Shown here: positions 1 to 7,469 of the stretch, one piece after another
How positions within the stretch are numbered: the first letter of the stretch is position 1
How the letters are laid out: each line of letters opens with the position of its first letter
Assembly: GCF_025345565.1 (NCBI RefSeq)
Contig: NZ_CP054475.1
Location: 3,823,129 to 3,887,128, forward strand
DNA length: 64,000 nucleotides
Reading direction: 5' to 3'
Source: Thalassolituus hydrocarboniclasticus
Lineage (GTDB): Bacteria; Pseudomonadota; Gammaproteobacteria; Pseudomonadales; Oceanobacteraceae
The notes under the pieces: model-generated
Databases searched by the model: none
Seen by the model: the letters and a program-made list of their open reading frames with translations, nothing else
Told to the model about the DNA's origin: nothing
Program-made: the position numbers and the translations under genes

Positions 1-94
1 GGTTTTTCAGCGTCACCAGGGTGTTGTAGATATTGATGGCATAGACCACCAACAGCGCCAATACGACCAGAATCACGATGGTTGAAGTCGACAT
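1..94 (-). CDS. LemA family protein (N-terminal fragment, cut by window edge)
   Basis: Only the first 31 codons are inside the window. They encode an N-terminal hydrophobic segment (residues about 5-20) followed by NIYNTLVTLKN, the membrane-proximal motif of LemA proteins, which then fold as a helical bundle. An AAGGA ribosome site lies 7 bases before the ATG. LemA proteins are membrane-anchored helical proteins of unsettled function. The gene follows ydbL at a short distance on the same strand and may share its transcript. The family call rests on the N-terminus alone. Confidence 0.7.
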   Translation of the reverse strand, partial: MSTSTIVILVVLALLVVYAINIYNTLVTLKN

Positions 95-139
95 AAATAT
101 TCCTTGTAGGTTTTCCGTTGTTTTCTGCGCGGGCTGCGT

Positions 140-460
140 TCAGCGGTTCCAGCTGCCGGTCGCACTCTGATAGTACTGACCTGCGGAGGCGGCTTTCTGC
201 GTCAGTTTGTCACCGGCGATTTTTTCGATATTGGCCAGCGTGGTGTTCTGCTTGGCAGCAATTTCCTGATACTTGGCTTTGCGCTGCTGGTTGATTTCCA
301 CCACCAGAGCGGCGGCTTCGCTGTTACCGCTGGCCACCAGCCCTAAGTAACCGTTGGTCTGTTCACCGACCAGCCCCATCTGTTTGGCGCCATCGAGGTC
401 CAGTGCCCAGCTGCTGAGCGATACCAGCAAAGCGGCGGTAAATAATGCGATTTTTTTCAT
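140..460 (-). CDS. ydbL: YdbL family (DUF1318) periplasmic protein
   Basis: A 106-residue secreted protein. The ATG at 460 starts a clear signal peptide (MKKIALFTAALLVSLSSWA, then LDLDGAK) and is preceded by GGAGAAGG; an upstream in-frame ATG would add 26 polar residues and is unlikely. The mature part, with QMGLVGEQTNGYLGLV and a helical C-terminus, fits the DUF1318/YdbL family in length and pattern. In E. coli YdbL is encoded with YnbE and YdbH, which form a bridge between inner and outer membrane for lipid homeostasis, and YdbL is thought to modulate that complex. Here it directly follows ynbE, but ydbH is elsewhere (56.2 kb). Confidence 0.88.
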   Translation of the reverse strand: MKKIALFTAALLVSLSSWALDLDGAKQMGLVGEQTNGYLGLVASGNSEAAALVVEINQQRKAKYQEIAAKQNTTLANIEKIAGDKLTQKAASAGQYYQSATGSWNR

Positions 461-488
461 AGCTAATTCCTTCTCCGTCGGTTTCGGC

Positions 489-686
489 TCAGAACAGTCC
501 GTCTTCTTCTTCGAACAGGTTTTCCAGTTCTTTCTCAACCTTCACCCGCACTTCATGTTCAATCTTCACGTTCAGATTAATGGTGATGGGTTTTTCCGGC
601 GCTGCCACTTTTAACGTGCAGGCACTGAGGGGCGCCAGCAGCAACAGTGCCAGCAGCGTGTTTTTCGCCAGCAGGATTATTTTCAT
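489..686 (-). CDS. ynbE: YnbE-like outer membrane lipoprotein
   Basis: A 65-residue lipoprotein with a lipobox ending LSAC at about residue 23. The short mature part (ITINLNVKIEHEVRVKVEKEL) is a beta-strand-like stretch followed by an acidic tail. Length and sequence match YnbE, which in E. coli multimerises and caps the C-terminus of YdbH at the outer membrane. AAGGA sits 8 bases before the ATG. ydbL starts 28 bases downstream, giving a conserved ynbE-ydbL pair. The partner YdbH is encoded at 56237-59041, so the three-gene operon seen in enterobacteria is split. Confidence 0.87.
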   Translation of the reverse strand: MKIILLAKNTLLALLLLAPLSACTLKVAAPEKPITINLNVKIEHEVRVKVEKELENLFEEEDGLF

Positions 687-733
687 ACACTCGATCCTTG
701 GTGAGGGAGCTGATTCAGCGGTTACTCTATCTG

Positions 734-762
734 CCTGTCAGGCCAATGCAAAGCCTGACGGG
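734..762 (-). terminator. Inverted repeat downstream of rhlE
   Basis: CCTGTCAGGC (734-743) can pair with GCCTGACGGG (753-762), a 10-base stem with one G-U wobble and a 9-base loop. It lies between the rhlE stop and the ynbE start. No run of T follows, so it may be a weak or Rho-assisted terminator, or simply a processing hairpin. Confidence 0.35.
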
Positions 763-777
763 CCGTGATTGTTCATG

Positions 778-2013
778 CTATTTCTTCTTGCGGATACCGT
801 AAGTCGCCTGCGCTTTGGCCTTTGCCTTGGCTTTGGCCCGTTGCTTACGCGGATTACCGCGTCGCTCCAGACCTTCATCAAAGCTGGGTTCAAACCCGGT
901 CAGCCAGATCATCGGCAGCGGCCGTTTGATCAGCGCTTCGATATCGGCGAGCAGATTTTCTTCGTCCCGCGCCACCAGACTGATGGCATGACCATCGTTG
1001 CCTGCGCGTCCGGTACGGCCGATACGGTGCACGTAATCTTCGGCATTAAACGGCAGTTCAAAGTTCACCACATGGCTTAAGGCAACGATATCGATACCGC
1101 GCGCGGCTACGTCGGTGGCAATTAAGGCGCGGATTTTACCTTCGCGGAAGTCGTCCAGCGCCCGCTGACGCGCGCCCTGACTCTTATCGCCATGCAGGGC
1201 ATCGGCTTTGATACCGTCCAGCGCCAGTTCTTTTACCAGTGCATCGGCGCCTTGTTTGGTACGCACGAACACCAGCACCTGCTGCCAGTTGCCGGAGCCG
1301 ATCAGAAACGCCAGCGCCGCCGCTTTTTTGCCTTTATCCAACTGATACAGGGTCTGCTGAATGGCATCGACGGTGCTGTTCTGTGGCGTGACTTCCACCA
1401 GCAGCGGATCGTTGAGCATACCGTACGCCAGATCCTTTACCGTTTTGGGAAAAGTGGCGGAGAAAAACAGCGTCTGCCGCTCTTTTGGCAGGGCGCGCAG
1501 AATGGCGAAGATTTCATCACTGAAACCCAGATCAAGCATACGGTCGGCTTCATCCAGCACCAGCGTGCTGACCGCATCCAGCGTCAGTGCTTCCTGACGC
1601 AGCAGATCCAGCAACCGCCCTGGCGTGGCCACCAGAATCTCCAGCCCCTGAGCCAGCGCATCAATCTGTACCTTCAGGCTGACGCCACCATAGGCCACAC
1701 CGGTACGCAGGCGCGTGCCCTGACTGTAGCGCACGCTGCTGTCGGCTACCTGCTGCGCCAGCTCACGGGTCGGGGCAATCACCAGCAGGCGGGGCTGCTT
1801 AGCGGCTGCGGGTTCCTGTGCCAGTAAACGCTGGATCTGCGGTAACAGAAAGGCGGCGGTTTTACCGGTACCGGTCTGCGCTCCGGCCAGCACATCGCGC
1901 CCGGCCAGCACCGCAGGAATCGCGCCCTGCTGCACCGCCGTTGGCTGTGCATAACCCAGAGCGGCAAGGGTAGAAAGAAGCGGGTCAGTAATACCCAGAT
2001 CGGCGAACGCCAT
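778..2013 (-). CDS. rhlE: DEAD-box ATP-dependent RNA helicase, RhlE type
   Basis: A 411-residue helicase that unwinds RNA using ATP. Motifs in order: Q motif region (FADLGI, then QPTAVQQGAIP), Walker A AQTGTGKT, PTRELA, DEAD within VLDEADRMLDLGF, SAT in FFSATF, and motif VI HRIGRTGRAG. The C-terminus is short and lysine/arginine rich (RKQRAKAKAKAKAQ), typical of the RhlE group and suited to RNA binding. I chose the ATG at 2013 because family members start just before the F of the Q motif; an ATG 45 bases upstream would add a non-homologous extension. It is transcribed towards ynbE but ends 92 bases before it. A related DEAD-box subtype is possible. Confidence 0.93.
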   Translation of the reverse strand: MAFADLGITDPLLSTLAALGYAQPTAVQQGAIPAVLAGRDVLAGAQTGTGKTAAFLLPQIQRLLAQEPAAAKQPRLLVIAPTRELAQQVADSSVRYSQGTRLRTGVAYGGVSLKVQIDALAQGLEILVATPGRLLDLLRQEALTLDAVSTLVLDEADRMLDLGFSDEIFAILRALPKERQTLFFSATFPKTVKDLAYGMLNDPLLVEVTPQNSTVDAIQQTLYQLDKGKKAAALAFLIGSGNWQQVLVFVRTKQGADALVKELALDGIKADALHGDKSQGARQRALDDFREGKIRALIATDVAARGIDIVALSHVVNFELPFNAEDYVHRIGRTGRAGNDGHAISLVARDEENLLADIEALIKRPLPMIWLTGFEPSFDEGLERRGNPRKQRAKAKAKAKAQATYGIRKKK

Positions 2014-2042
2014 GGTGAAATTCTCAGGCCAGAAAAGCCCGC

Positions 2043-2051
2043 ATTGTAGCA
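2043..2051 (-). promoter_or_regulatory. Extended -10 element for rhlE
   Basis: On the minus strand the bases read TGCTACAAT, an extended -10 (TGn plus TACAAT), about 30 bases before the rhlE start codon. I see no convincing -35, which extended -10 promoters can lack. Confidence 0.4.
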
Positions 2052-2117
2052 TGAGCAACCCTGCGCTATGGCCTGTCTCGGCTATAGTCAGAACATGCCT
2101 GTTCAGCGGAAAAGCCT

Positions 2118-2918
2118 GTGCCCCATTTCCTGTTTATCCGTCTTTTACCGCCGTTAGTGCTGTCGCTGTTGTTGTCACTGCTGCTAACGGTAACGCTCCG
2201 CAGCCATGCCGACACCATCCGCATGGCGGTCGGCCTGGCGCTGCCACCTTATGTGATCGCCACAGAAAACCGGGGAATGGAGCTGGACATAGTGCGCGAA
2301 GCGCTGGCCCTCGGTGGACACCAGCTGTTACCGGTTTATGTGCCCTTTGCCCGGGTTCCGGACAGTTTTAAGCTGGGCCATGCCGATGCTGCGATGACGG
2401 TTACCGAAGCTGCGGGTCTGGCCGCGTTTTATTCGGATGAGCATATCGAATACCGCAATACCGTGGTGGCACTGGCAGAACGTGGGCTGACAATCACGGC
2501 CTTCAGTGATTTGCTGGATTATTCTTTGCTCGCTTTTCAGAACGCCAGCCATTATCTGCCCGCGGCTTATCAGACGATGGCGGCACACCATCAGGACTAC
2601 CGTGAAATAGCCCAGCAGAACATTCAGGTTGCCATGCTGTTCAGCGGGCGCATCGATGCCATCGTGCTGGATATCAATATCTTTAATTACTACCGCCGCC
2701 AGGAAAGGAAAATCGATGTCAGTGCGGAGGTGCAGTTTTTTATGCTGTTCCCGCCCACGCATTACAAGATCGCCTTTGCCCGGCAATCATGGCGTGATGA
2801 CTTTAACCGTGGCCTGCAACAACTGCGCAGCAGTGGCCGCTACCAGCAAATTCTCGACGCTTATCTGCGCCCGGAAGGCGTCAGTGTCAGCCCTGATACT
2901 GCGCCAGTGCCGCAGTAA
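2118..2918 (+). CDS. Periplasmic solute-binding protein, SBP_bac_3-like
   Basis: A 266-residue secreted protein starting at GTG. It has a long hydrophobic signal peptide (residues about 5-30, ending RSHA), then TIRMAVGLALPPYVI and GMELDIVREAL, which match the start of family 3 solute-binding domains. HADAAMTV and FSGRIDAIVLD correspond to the second-lobe region. No ABC permease or ATPase is nearby, so it is an orphan of the kind that may act with a distant transporter or a sensor. Its ligand cannot be read from the sequence. The last 32 bases overlap the 3' end of the convergent mltC-like gene. Confidence 0.75.
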   Translation: MPHFLFIRLLPPLVLSLLLSLLLTVTLRSHADTIRMAVGLALPPYVIATENRGMELDIVREALALGGHQLLPVYVPFARVPDSFKLGHADAAMTVTEAAGLAAFYSDEHIEYRNTVVALAERGLTITAFSDLLDYSLLAFQNASHYLPAAYQTMAAHHQDYREIAQQNIQVAMLFSGRIDAIVLDINIFNYYRRQERKIDVSAEVQFFMLFPPTHYKIAFARQSWRDDFNRGLQQLRSSGRYQQILDAYLRPEGVSVSPDTAPVPQ

Positions 2919-3996
2919 CCTTCTGCACGTAGTTGCGTGTTTCTTCGTATTTAAGCCGCGTGCGCAAATGGGCGTATACCTGCTTCGGGCTCATGGCATT
3001 AATGCGCCGCGCCGCCTCTTTAACCGAGGTGTTGCCACTGAAAGCGCGGGCAACGTTACCGGCCCCGGTGTTGTATGCGGCAATCACGCAATAAAGGCGG
3101 CTTTGCGGATCGGTAATGGCACTCAGATACTGGCGGTCGAGAATATGCAGATACGCACAGCCTAACTCGATGTTGGTCTGTGGTTTAAACAGCTCGGCAC
3201 CGGTGAGCAGGCGCTCTTTGCCATACACCTTTTTCGTCGCATCGCGCCCGGCACTGCCCGGCACAATCTGCATCAGACCAAAGGCCGGTACATGGCTCTG
3301 CGCCATCGGGTTAAACGCCGACTCGGTCTGCATAATGGCCATGACCAGAGCCGGAGATACCTGCCATTTAGCAGAAGCCGTCTGCACCAGCGGCAGGAAA
3401 TTCTGTGCCCGTGCCGGTAATGCACCGGCCTGCAGCGGAATGGTGACGGTAATCACCTTACCTTTGCTGGTGTTCTGCTGTTGCTGTTTGGCCTGACGCA
3501 GCAGGGCATCGATATCTTCCTGACGGATACCACTGACCCCCTGCGAACTCGACGGCGGCTGACTGCCGGCCACTTTGTTGAGCAGCGGGTCCTGCTGATA
3601 CGACTGGCGGATACTGGCCTGCACCACCTTTTCGAATTCGGCGCGGATGCGCGCTTCACTCAGCCGGGCCGCGTCTTCACCGGTAAACGACAGGCGGACT
3701 TCGTTGTGCTCAAAGTCCACCACACGGCGGGTCTGCAGGCGGTTATCGTATTCCACCCAGACCTTCTTGTCGGACAGCTCCGGGCGGCTCCAGACCCGCC
3801 CAAGGCGGTTCTGATAATCTTTGTAGGCCGCCAGATAAGCCTGACGGTACTGCAGCCATTCCTGCTGAATCGATGCCGCACCTTCCCGCTGCAGGCGCTG
3901 ATAGCGCTCAAACCCTGTCTCGGCACGCACGCCCACAGGCAGCAGCAAACCGGTACAAAGAGACATACTGAAGGCAAGCAGATCACGGCGTTTCAT
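2887..3996 (-). CDS. MltC-like lytic transglycosylase with twin-arginine-type signal
   Basis: A 369-residue murein hydrolase that cleaves the MurNAc-GlcNAc bond of peptidoglycan. An N-terminal DUF3393-like region (about 35-180) precedes an SLT domain with the catalytic Glu in MQTESAFNPMA, then FGLMQIVP and AAYNTGAGNVARAF. The ATG at 3996 has AAGGA upstream; the in-frame ATG 33 bases earlier lacks support. The N-terminus KRRDLLAFS resembles a Tat signal with cleavage after VRA, and there is no lipobox, whereas E. coli MltC is an outer membrane lipoprotein. The enzyme would then be soluble in the periplasm. The 3' end overlaps the convergent upstream gene. Confidence 0.88.
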   Translation of the reverse strand: MKRRDLLAFSMSLCTGLLLPVGVRAETGFERYQRLQREGAASIQQEWLQYRQAYLAAYKDYQNRLGRVWSRPELSDKKVWVEYDNRLQTRRVVDFEHNEVRLSFTGEDAARLSEARIRAEFEKVVQASIRQSYQQDPLLNKVAGSQPPSSSQGVSGIRQEDIDALLRQAKQQQQNTSKGKVITVTIPLQAGALPARAQNFLPLVQTASAKWQVSPALVMAIMQTESAFNPMAQSHVPAFGLMQIVPGSAGRDATKKVYGKERLLTGAELFKPQTNIELGCAYLHILDRQYLSAITDPQSRLYCVIAAYNTGAGNVARAFSGNTSVKEAARRINAMSPKQVYAHLRTRLKYEETRNYVQKVTAALAQYQG

Positions 3997-4149
3997 GGGT
4001 TTTCCTTTAACTTTCCTGAAGCGGGACACAGCAGAGCGACTACAGGGTAGTGCATCTGCCGGCGCAAACGAAGTATGACCGTTTTTTGCGCTGGATCGTT
4101 TTTCCGTCAGGCAATCGGAGTTTTAATTTAAACCCCTACAAAATGCCGC

Positions 4150-4155
4150 TATAAT
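4150..4155 (+). promoter_or_regulatory. Consensus -10 (TATAAT) upstream of cytochrome c5
   Basis: A perfect TATAAT lies 120 bases before the cytochrome start in an otherwise gene-free stretch. No good -35 is seen at 16-18 bases, only an AT-rich block (TTTTAATTTAAA), so an activator or UP-like element might be needed. Confidence 0.35.
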
Positions 4156-4274
4156 CCCCGCGATTTCAATAACGGTAAGCCGTGAAACCACAGTGTTCGC
4201 GCCTTGACTGAAGAATTTATTACCCCCAGGTGCTGCTACCTAGCTGGTAACAGGCCCTATAAGAGGACTCTTCC

Positions 4275-4676
4275 GTGAAACAACTGAAAGCACTGATCCT
4301 GGCTGCTGCCACTCTGCTGATGGCCCAAGCCCACGCTGCAACTGACGCCCAGAACGACAAAATCGCTGAACGCATCAAGCCGGTTGGCACGGTATGCGTT
4401 GGCGCTGAGTGTGGTGGCGCGGCGGTTGCTCCGGCAGAACCTCGCTCTGGCAAAGAAGTGTATCAAAGCGCTTGTACCGCCTGTCACGGTATGGGTGTAC
4501 TGGGCGCGCCAAAAACTGGCGATACTGCTGCCTGGGATGCCCGTCTGGCGAAAGGAATGGATGCCACACTGAAAAACGCCCTGAATGGTCTGAACGCCAT
4601 GCCGCCTAAAGGCAATTGCATGAACTGTTCTGATGACGAAATCCTGGCTGCGATCAAGTTTATGTCAGGACGTTAA
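4275..4676 (+). CDS. Cytochrome c5 family protein
   Basis: A 133-residue periplasmic monohaem cytochrome c. The signal peptide (residues 1-21, ending AQAHA) is followed by a short linker and the haem-binding motif CTACH at about residues 70-74, with the distal Met supplied by the NAMPPKG segment. CMNC near the C-terminus is the cysteine pair typical of cytochrome c5. It probably carries electrons between respiratory complexes. AAGAGGA lies upstream of the ATG. The gene is closed by a strong terminator and stands alone as a transcription unit, next to a SutA-like gene. Confidence 0.92.
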   Translation: MKQLKALILAAATLLMAQAHAATDAQNDKIAERIKPVGTVCVGAECGGAAVAPAEPRSGKEVYQSACTACHGMGVLGAPKTGDTAAWDARLAKGMDATLKNALNGLNAMPPKGNCMNCSDDEILAAIKFMSGR

Positions 4677-4690
4677 TACGTCAGAACGTA

Positions 4691-4724
4691 AAAAGCCGCA
4701 TCCAACGATGCGGCTTTTTTTTTT
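4691..4724 (+). terminator. Rho-independent terminator after cytochrome c5
   Basis: AAAAGCCGCA pairs with TGCGGCTTTT around a short loop and is followed by an unbroken T tract. It begins 15 bases after the cytochrome stop codon. Confidence 0.92.
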
Positions 4725-4833
4725 GCCTTCAGGCAATGAAAAACCAGCGTTTAACAGCTGCCAGCCAGCAGCATTAATAAACGGTTATTCAGCCATAGCG
4801 CATATCCATCGCCTCCGGAAAACCACAGAATTT

Positions 4834-4846
4834 GCACAAAATGTGC
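4834..4846. promoter_or_regulatory. Palindrome GCACA-AAA-TGTGC upstream of sutA
   Basis: A 13-base perfect inverted repeat lies in the AT-rich, gene-free stretch (4725-4966) before the SutA-like gene. It has the shape of a dimeric regulator site. No regulator can be named from it. The rest of this stretch holds A/T tracts but no promoter I can defend. Confidence 0.3.
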
Positions 4847-4966
4847 GCTTTTCGTGATTTTTTTCGTAAAAATTTTTTGCTCCCTCTGGCGGAAATCTGA
4901 ACCTCGGCTATATGTTATGCGAAATAAATTTTCCTCTTCACTTCCCTCAGTAGCGGAGATCAAAAC

Positions 4967-5275
4967 ATGGCTGAAGAAGAACTGGATATGCAGGACGAAA
5001 ACATGGAAGACGATGACGAACTGGAAGCGTCTGCCGATGATGACAGCAGCGACGATTCTGACTCGGATTCCGATAATAACGATAACGAAGATCTGGCCGC
5101 AGCGGCTGCCAGCGCACACTCCTCTCTGGCGGCACGCAATAAAGTGCGCGAATCCATGGCGGCCGAAATAGAGGCATTCCTCGCCCGCGGTGGTCAGATT
5201 CAGCAGGTTGACGATAACGTCATGGCCGATCCCCCACGCAAACCACAATCCAGCTACGGCAGTCGTCCGATCTGA
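4967..5275 (+). CDS. sutA: SutA-like RNA polymerase-binding transcriptional regulator
   Basis: A 102-residue, extremely acidic protein. Residues 1-45 are nearly all Asp, Glu and Ser; a helical middle follows (NKVRESMAAEIEAFLARGG), then a conserved tail DNVMADPPRKP and YGSRPI. This acidic head, central helix and YGSRPI end match SutA of Pseudomonas aeruginosa, a small disordered protein that binds RNA polymerase and boosts transcription of rRNA and housekeeping genes during slow growth. AGCGGAG precedes the ATG. From memory, sutA also lies near the dapF/xerC/cycB region in Pseudomonas, which agrees with the neighbours here. The assignment is by eye from the C-terminal motif. Confidence 0.8.
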   Translation: MAEEELDMQDENMEDDDELEASADDDSSDDSDSDSDNNDNEDLAAAAASAHSSLAARNKVRESMAAEIEAFLARGGQIQQVDDNVMADPPRKPQSSYGSRPI

Positions 5276-5448
5276 ACGGAGCGCCTGTCCGCCACTGGCA
5301 TTAGGCCGGCGCTGTCAGCCACTGACGGAGCCGGTCTGCCACTTACGGGCCAGATTGTGCAGACCGGCCACTATTTACCGCGTTTTACTCACACCTCCGT
5401 TTTTTTAGCTGTTATGCTCCACCCAATTTCAGGCAGGAAGCCAGAATT

Positions 5449-6129
5449 ATGTTCACTTATTCCAAGAAGTCCCGGCGTCGTATGCATGCAATTCCCGCAG
5501 CCATTGCCCTGCTAGTGGTTACCCTTTTCTGGCTCTTTACCGATGCCAGTAAAGCTCAGGCAGAAACCCTGTTCTCGTCTGCAGAACTGGCTAACTGGTC
5601 GGTTGACTGCGACGACTGCCGCCTGGAGGCCCAGTACGATGTGATGGCCGGTGATGTGGTGCGTCTCGAAAGCCGTGAGCATCTGGCGTTACAACGCAGC
5701 GTTAAAGAGCAGCCAACACAGCCGCAATTAAGCTGGCGCTGGAGTGTCGACCGCTCTGTCGACAGTGGTCCGCTGGTAAGGGTTTCGGTTTATCTGCAGG
5801 ATACCGATGACTGGCCGGAGCGCATTATCCATTACGTCTGGGACAACAGCCGCGAAGCCGGAAGCCATGAAGCTTTATCGGATTTTGAATACCTGATTGT
5901 TGCCACAGGCCTTGGCAGCAAAGCTGAGAGATGGGAAGAAGTCAGCGCCGATCTGAGTGCCGACTGGCAGAAACTTTATAACGAACCGCTGCCACCGCTG
6001 GAGCAGCTGGAAGTGGCACTGGGTATGCCGGAGCAGGATATTGTTGCCGGTGCTTTTATCGAAAAAATCAGTCTGACATCCGCTCAGCCAGCGCCGCAAC
6101 CGCAGCCGGCAATTGCGATAAATGAGTAA
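5449..6129 (+). CDS. DUF3047-like secreted protein
   Basis: A 226-residue protein with a basic N-terminus (KKSRRR), one hydrophobic segment (about 15-30) and a probable cleavage after KAQA. The mature part has the DUF3047 pattern: LSWRWSVD, a strand with VRVSVYL, IIHYVWD, and a C-terminal acidic loop followed by GAFIEKISL. DUF3047 proteins are predicted beta-sandwich periplasmic proteins of unknown role. AGGAAG lies 9 bases before the ATG. The last 62 bases overlap the convergent HAD phosphatase gene. Confidence 0.7.
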   Translation: MFTYSKKSRRRMHAIPAAIALLVVTLFWLFTDASKAQAETLFSSAELANWSVDCDDCRLEAQYDVMAGDVVRLESREHLALQRSVKEQPTQPQLSWRWSVDRSVDSGPLVRVSVYLQDTDDWPERIIHYVWDNSREAGSHEALSDFEYLIVATGLGSKAERWEEVSADLSADWQKLYNEPLPPLEQLEVALGMPEQDIVAGAFIEKISLTSAQPAPQPQPAIAINE

Positions 6130-6784
6130 TTTCCTGATCGGGCTGAACCTCTGCTTCTGCCCAGGCCGCATCGCTTAAATTCACCCAGATCGTTTTTATC
6201 CCCAAACGCGCCGCCGCCACAATATCCTGTTCCTGATGATCACCGATATGAATGCACTCCTGTGCACTCACGCCGGCATGCTGCAGTGCCGCCTGAAATA
6301 AATCCGGCTGCGGTTTCGGTGCCCCCAGCTGCTCGGCGCTGAAATGCGCACGGAACAAAGTGTTAATACCAATTAATTCAAGATCGGCGTTGCCGTTGGT
6401 CAGCGCGATTAACGGATACTCAGCCGCCAGCTGTTGCAATGCCTCTGCGGCACCATCAAACAGCGTGACCTCACTGCGCGCGCGGTAAAACACCTGAAAG
6501 GCTTCAGCTGCGAGTGCCGCTGCGCGTTCACGTTCCACACCGCTTTGCATAAATACCCGGCGCAGCACTTCTTCGCGCAGTTTGGAAACCTGAAAACGCA
6601 GCTGCGGATAGCACTCAGCAATCTGATTGCGGTACTCGCGCAGCGCTTCAAGGCTGTAGAAAGAGGCCGCCTGCGGGCAGTGTTCACTGATCCAGGCATG
6701 GGTTTTACGCTCGGCCGCGACAATCACCGGGTCGGTTTCCCACAGGGTATTGTCGAGGTCGAGGGTCAGCAGACGTAATGCCAA
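6068..6784 (-). CDS. HAD-superfamily hydrolase, YigB-like
   Basis: A 238-residue HAD phosphatase with nucleophile motif LDLDNTLW (residues 8-15), motif II TNGN, motif III Lys in GAPKPQPDLF and motif IV GDHQEQDI. It resembles YigB, which dephosphorylates the pyrimidine intermediate of riboflavin synthesis as well as FMN. The start is TTG, 2 bases after the DUF484 stop codon; there is no ATG before the nucleophile, so translational coupling is likely. Position at the end of the lptM-lysA-dapF-DUF484 operon supports the YigB call, although xerC, which normally separates DUF484 and yigB, is missing. Confidence 0.85.
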   Translation of the reverse strand: MALRLLTLDLDNTLWETDPVIVAAERKTHAWISEHCPQAASFYSLEALREYRNQIAECYPQLRFQVSKLREEVLRRVFMQSGVERERAAALAAEAFQVFYRARSEVTLFDGAAEALQQLAAEYPLIALTNGNADLELIGINTLFRAHFSAEQLGAPKPQPDLFQAALQHAGVSAQECIHIGDHQEQDIVAAARLGIKTIWVNLSDAAWAEAEVQPDQEITHLSQLPAAVAALAERMSD

Positions 6785-6786
6785 AC

Positions 6787-7458
6787 TCAGGCCACCGGAA
6801 TCTGTGGCAGACGCAGGGCGAGAATGTCGGCGATATAGTCGAGGAACAGGGTGTCCATCGAGCTGCGGTAGTAACCCGGATCGGCACTGGCAATGGTCAG
6901 TACACCGTTATTGCCCTGACCACGGATCTGCGCCGCGGCCACAGAACGGGAGTCGGTGGTATCCAGACCCAACAGACGGGCAATATCTTCAGCACCCAGC
7001 TGACCGCAAAGGGCACGATGGCCTTTGAATAAGCGATGAATATTACGCTGGGTGTCGGCATTACGGATCGCCACCAGCGGTGCATCAAGATTACGCTCGG
7101 TAAAGTGCAGCAATGCCCAGGCATCCACGCCAAAATCTTTGCGCAGGGAATCATCCAGTGCCGCCTGCACCGCCAGCCAGTTTTCTGCTTCCACCAGCGC
7201 CAGCACCAGACGACGGCTTTTCTCAAACAGCTGGTCATTACGGCGGGCGTTTTCCAGCAGATCAGACAGACGCTGACGCAGCTCTACGTTGCGCTGGCGG
7301 TGTACCGACAACTGGCGTTCAACCAGACTGGTGGCCGCGCCGGCATTGTGCGGTACACGCAGATCGGCCAGTAAGTCGTCTTTGCCGATAAAAAAGTCCG
7401 GGTGGTCCTGCAGGTACTGCACGACATCGGCATCGGTTAAGCGGGGTTGCTGGCTCAT
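6787..7458 (-). CDS. DUF484 family protein
   Basis: A 223-residue protein that starts MSQQPRLTDADVVQYLQDHPDFF, the hallmark of DUF484. A coiled-coil stretch (about 45-95) leads to a GAF-like C-terminal domain with NNGVLTIASAD near the end. GGAAGGACAGGA precedes the ATG at 7458; an upstream in-frame start would run back into dapF. DUF484 proteins are soluble, of unknown function, and almost always lie between dapF and xerC. Here the next gene is the HAD phosphatase. Confidence 0.9.
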   Translation of the reverse strand: MSQQPRLTDADVVQYLQDHPDFFIGKDDLLADLRVPHNAGAATSLVERQLSVHRQRNVELRQRLSDLLENARRNDQLFEKSRRLVLALVEAENWLAVQAALDDSLRKDFGVDAWALLHFTERNLDAPLVAIRNADTQRNIHRLFKGHRALCGQLGAEDIARLLGLDTTDSRSVAAAQIRGQGNNGVLTIASADPGYYRSSMDTLFLDYIADILALRLPQIPVA

Positions 7459-7469
7459 TCCTGTCCTTC

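Noticed and set aside
4960-5157. Serine-rich frame opposite the SutA-like gene
   Set aside because: It is simply the complement of Asp/Glu codons.
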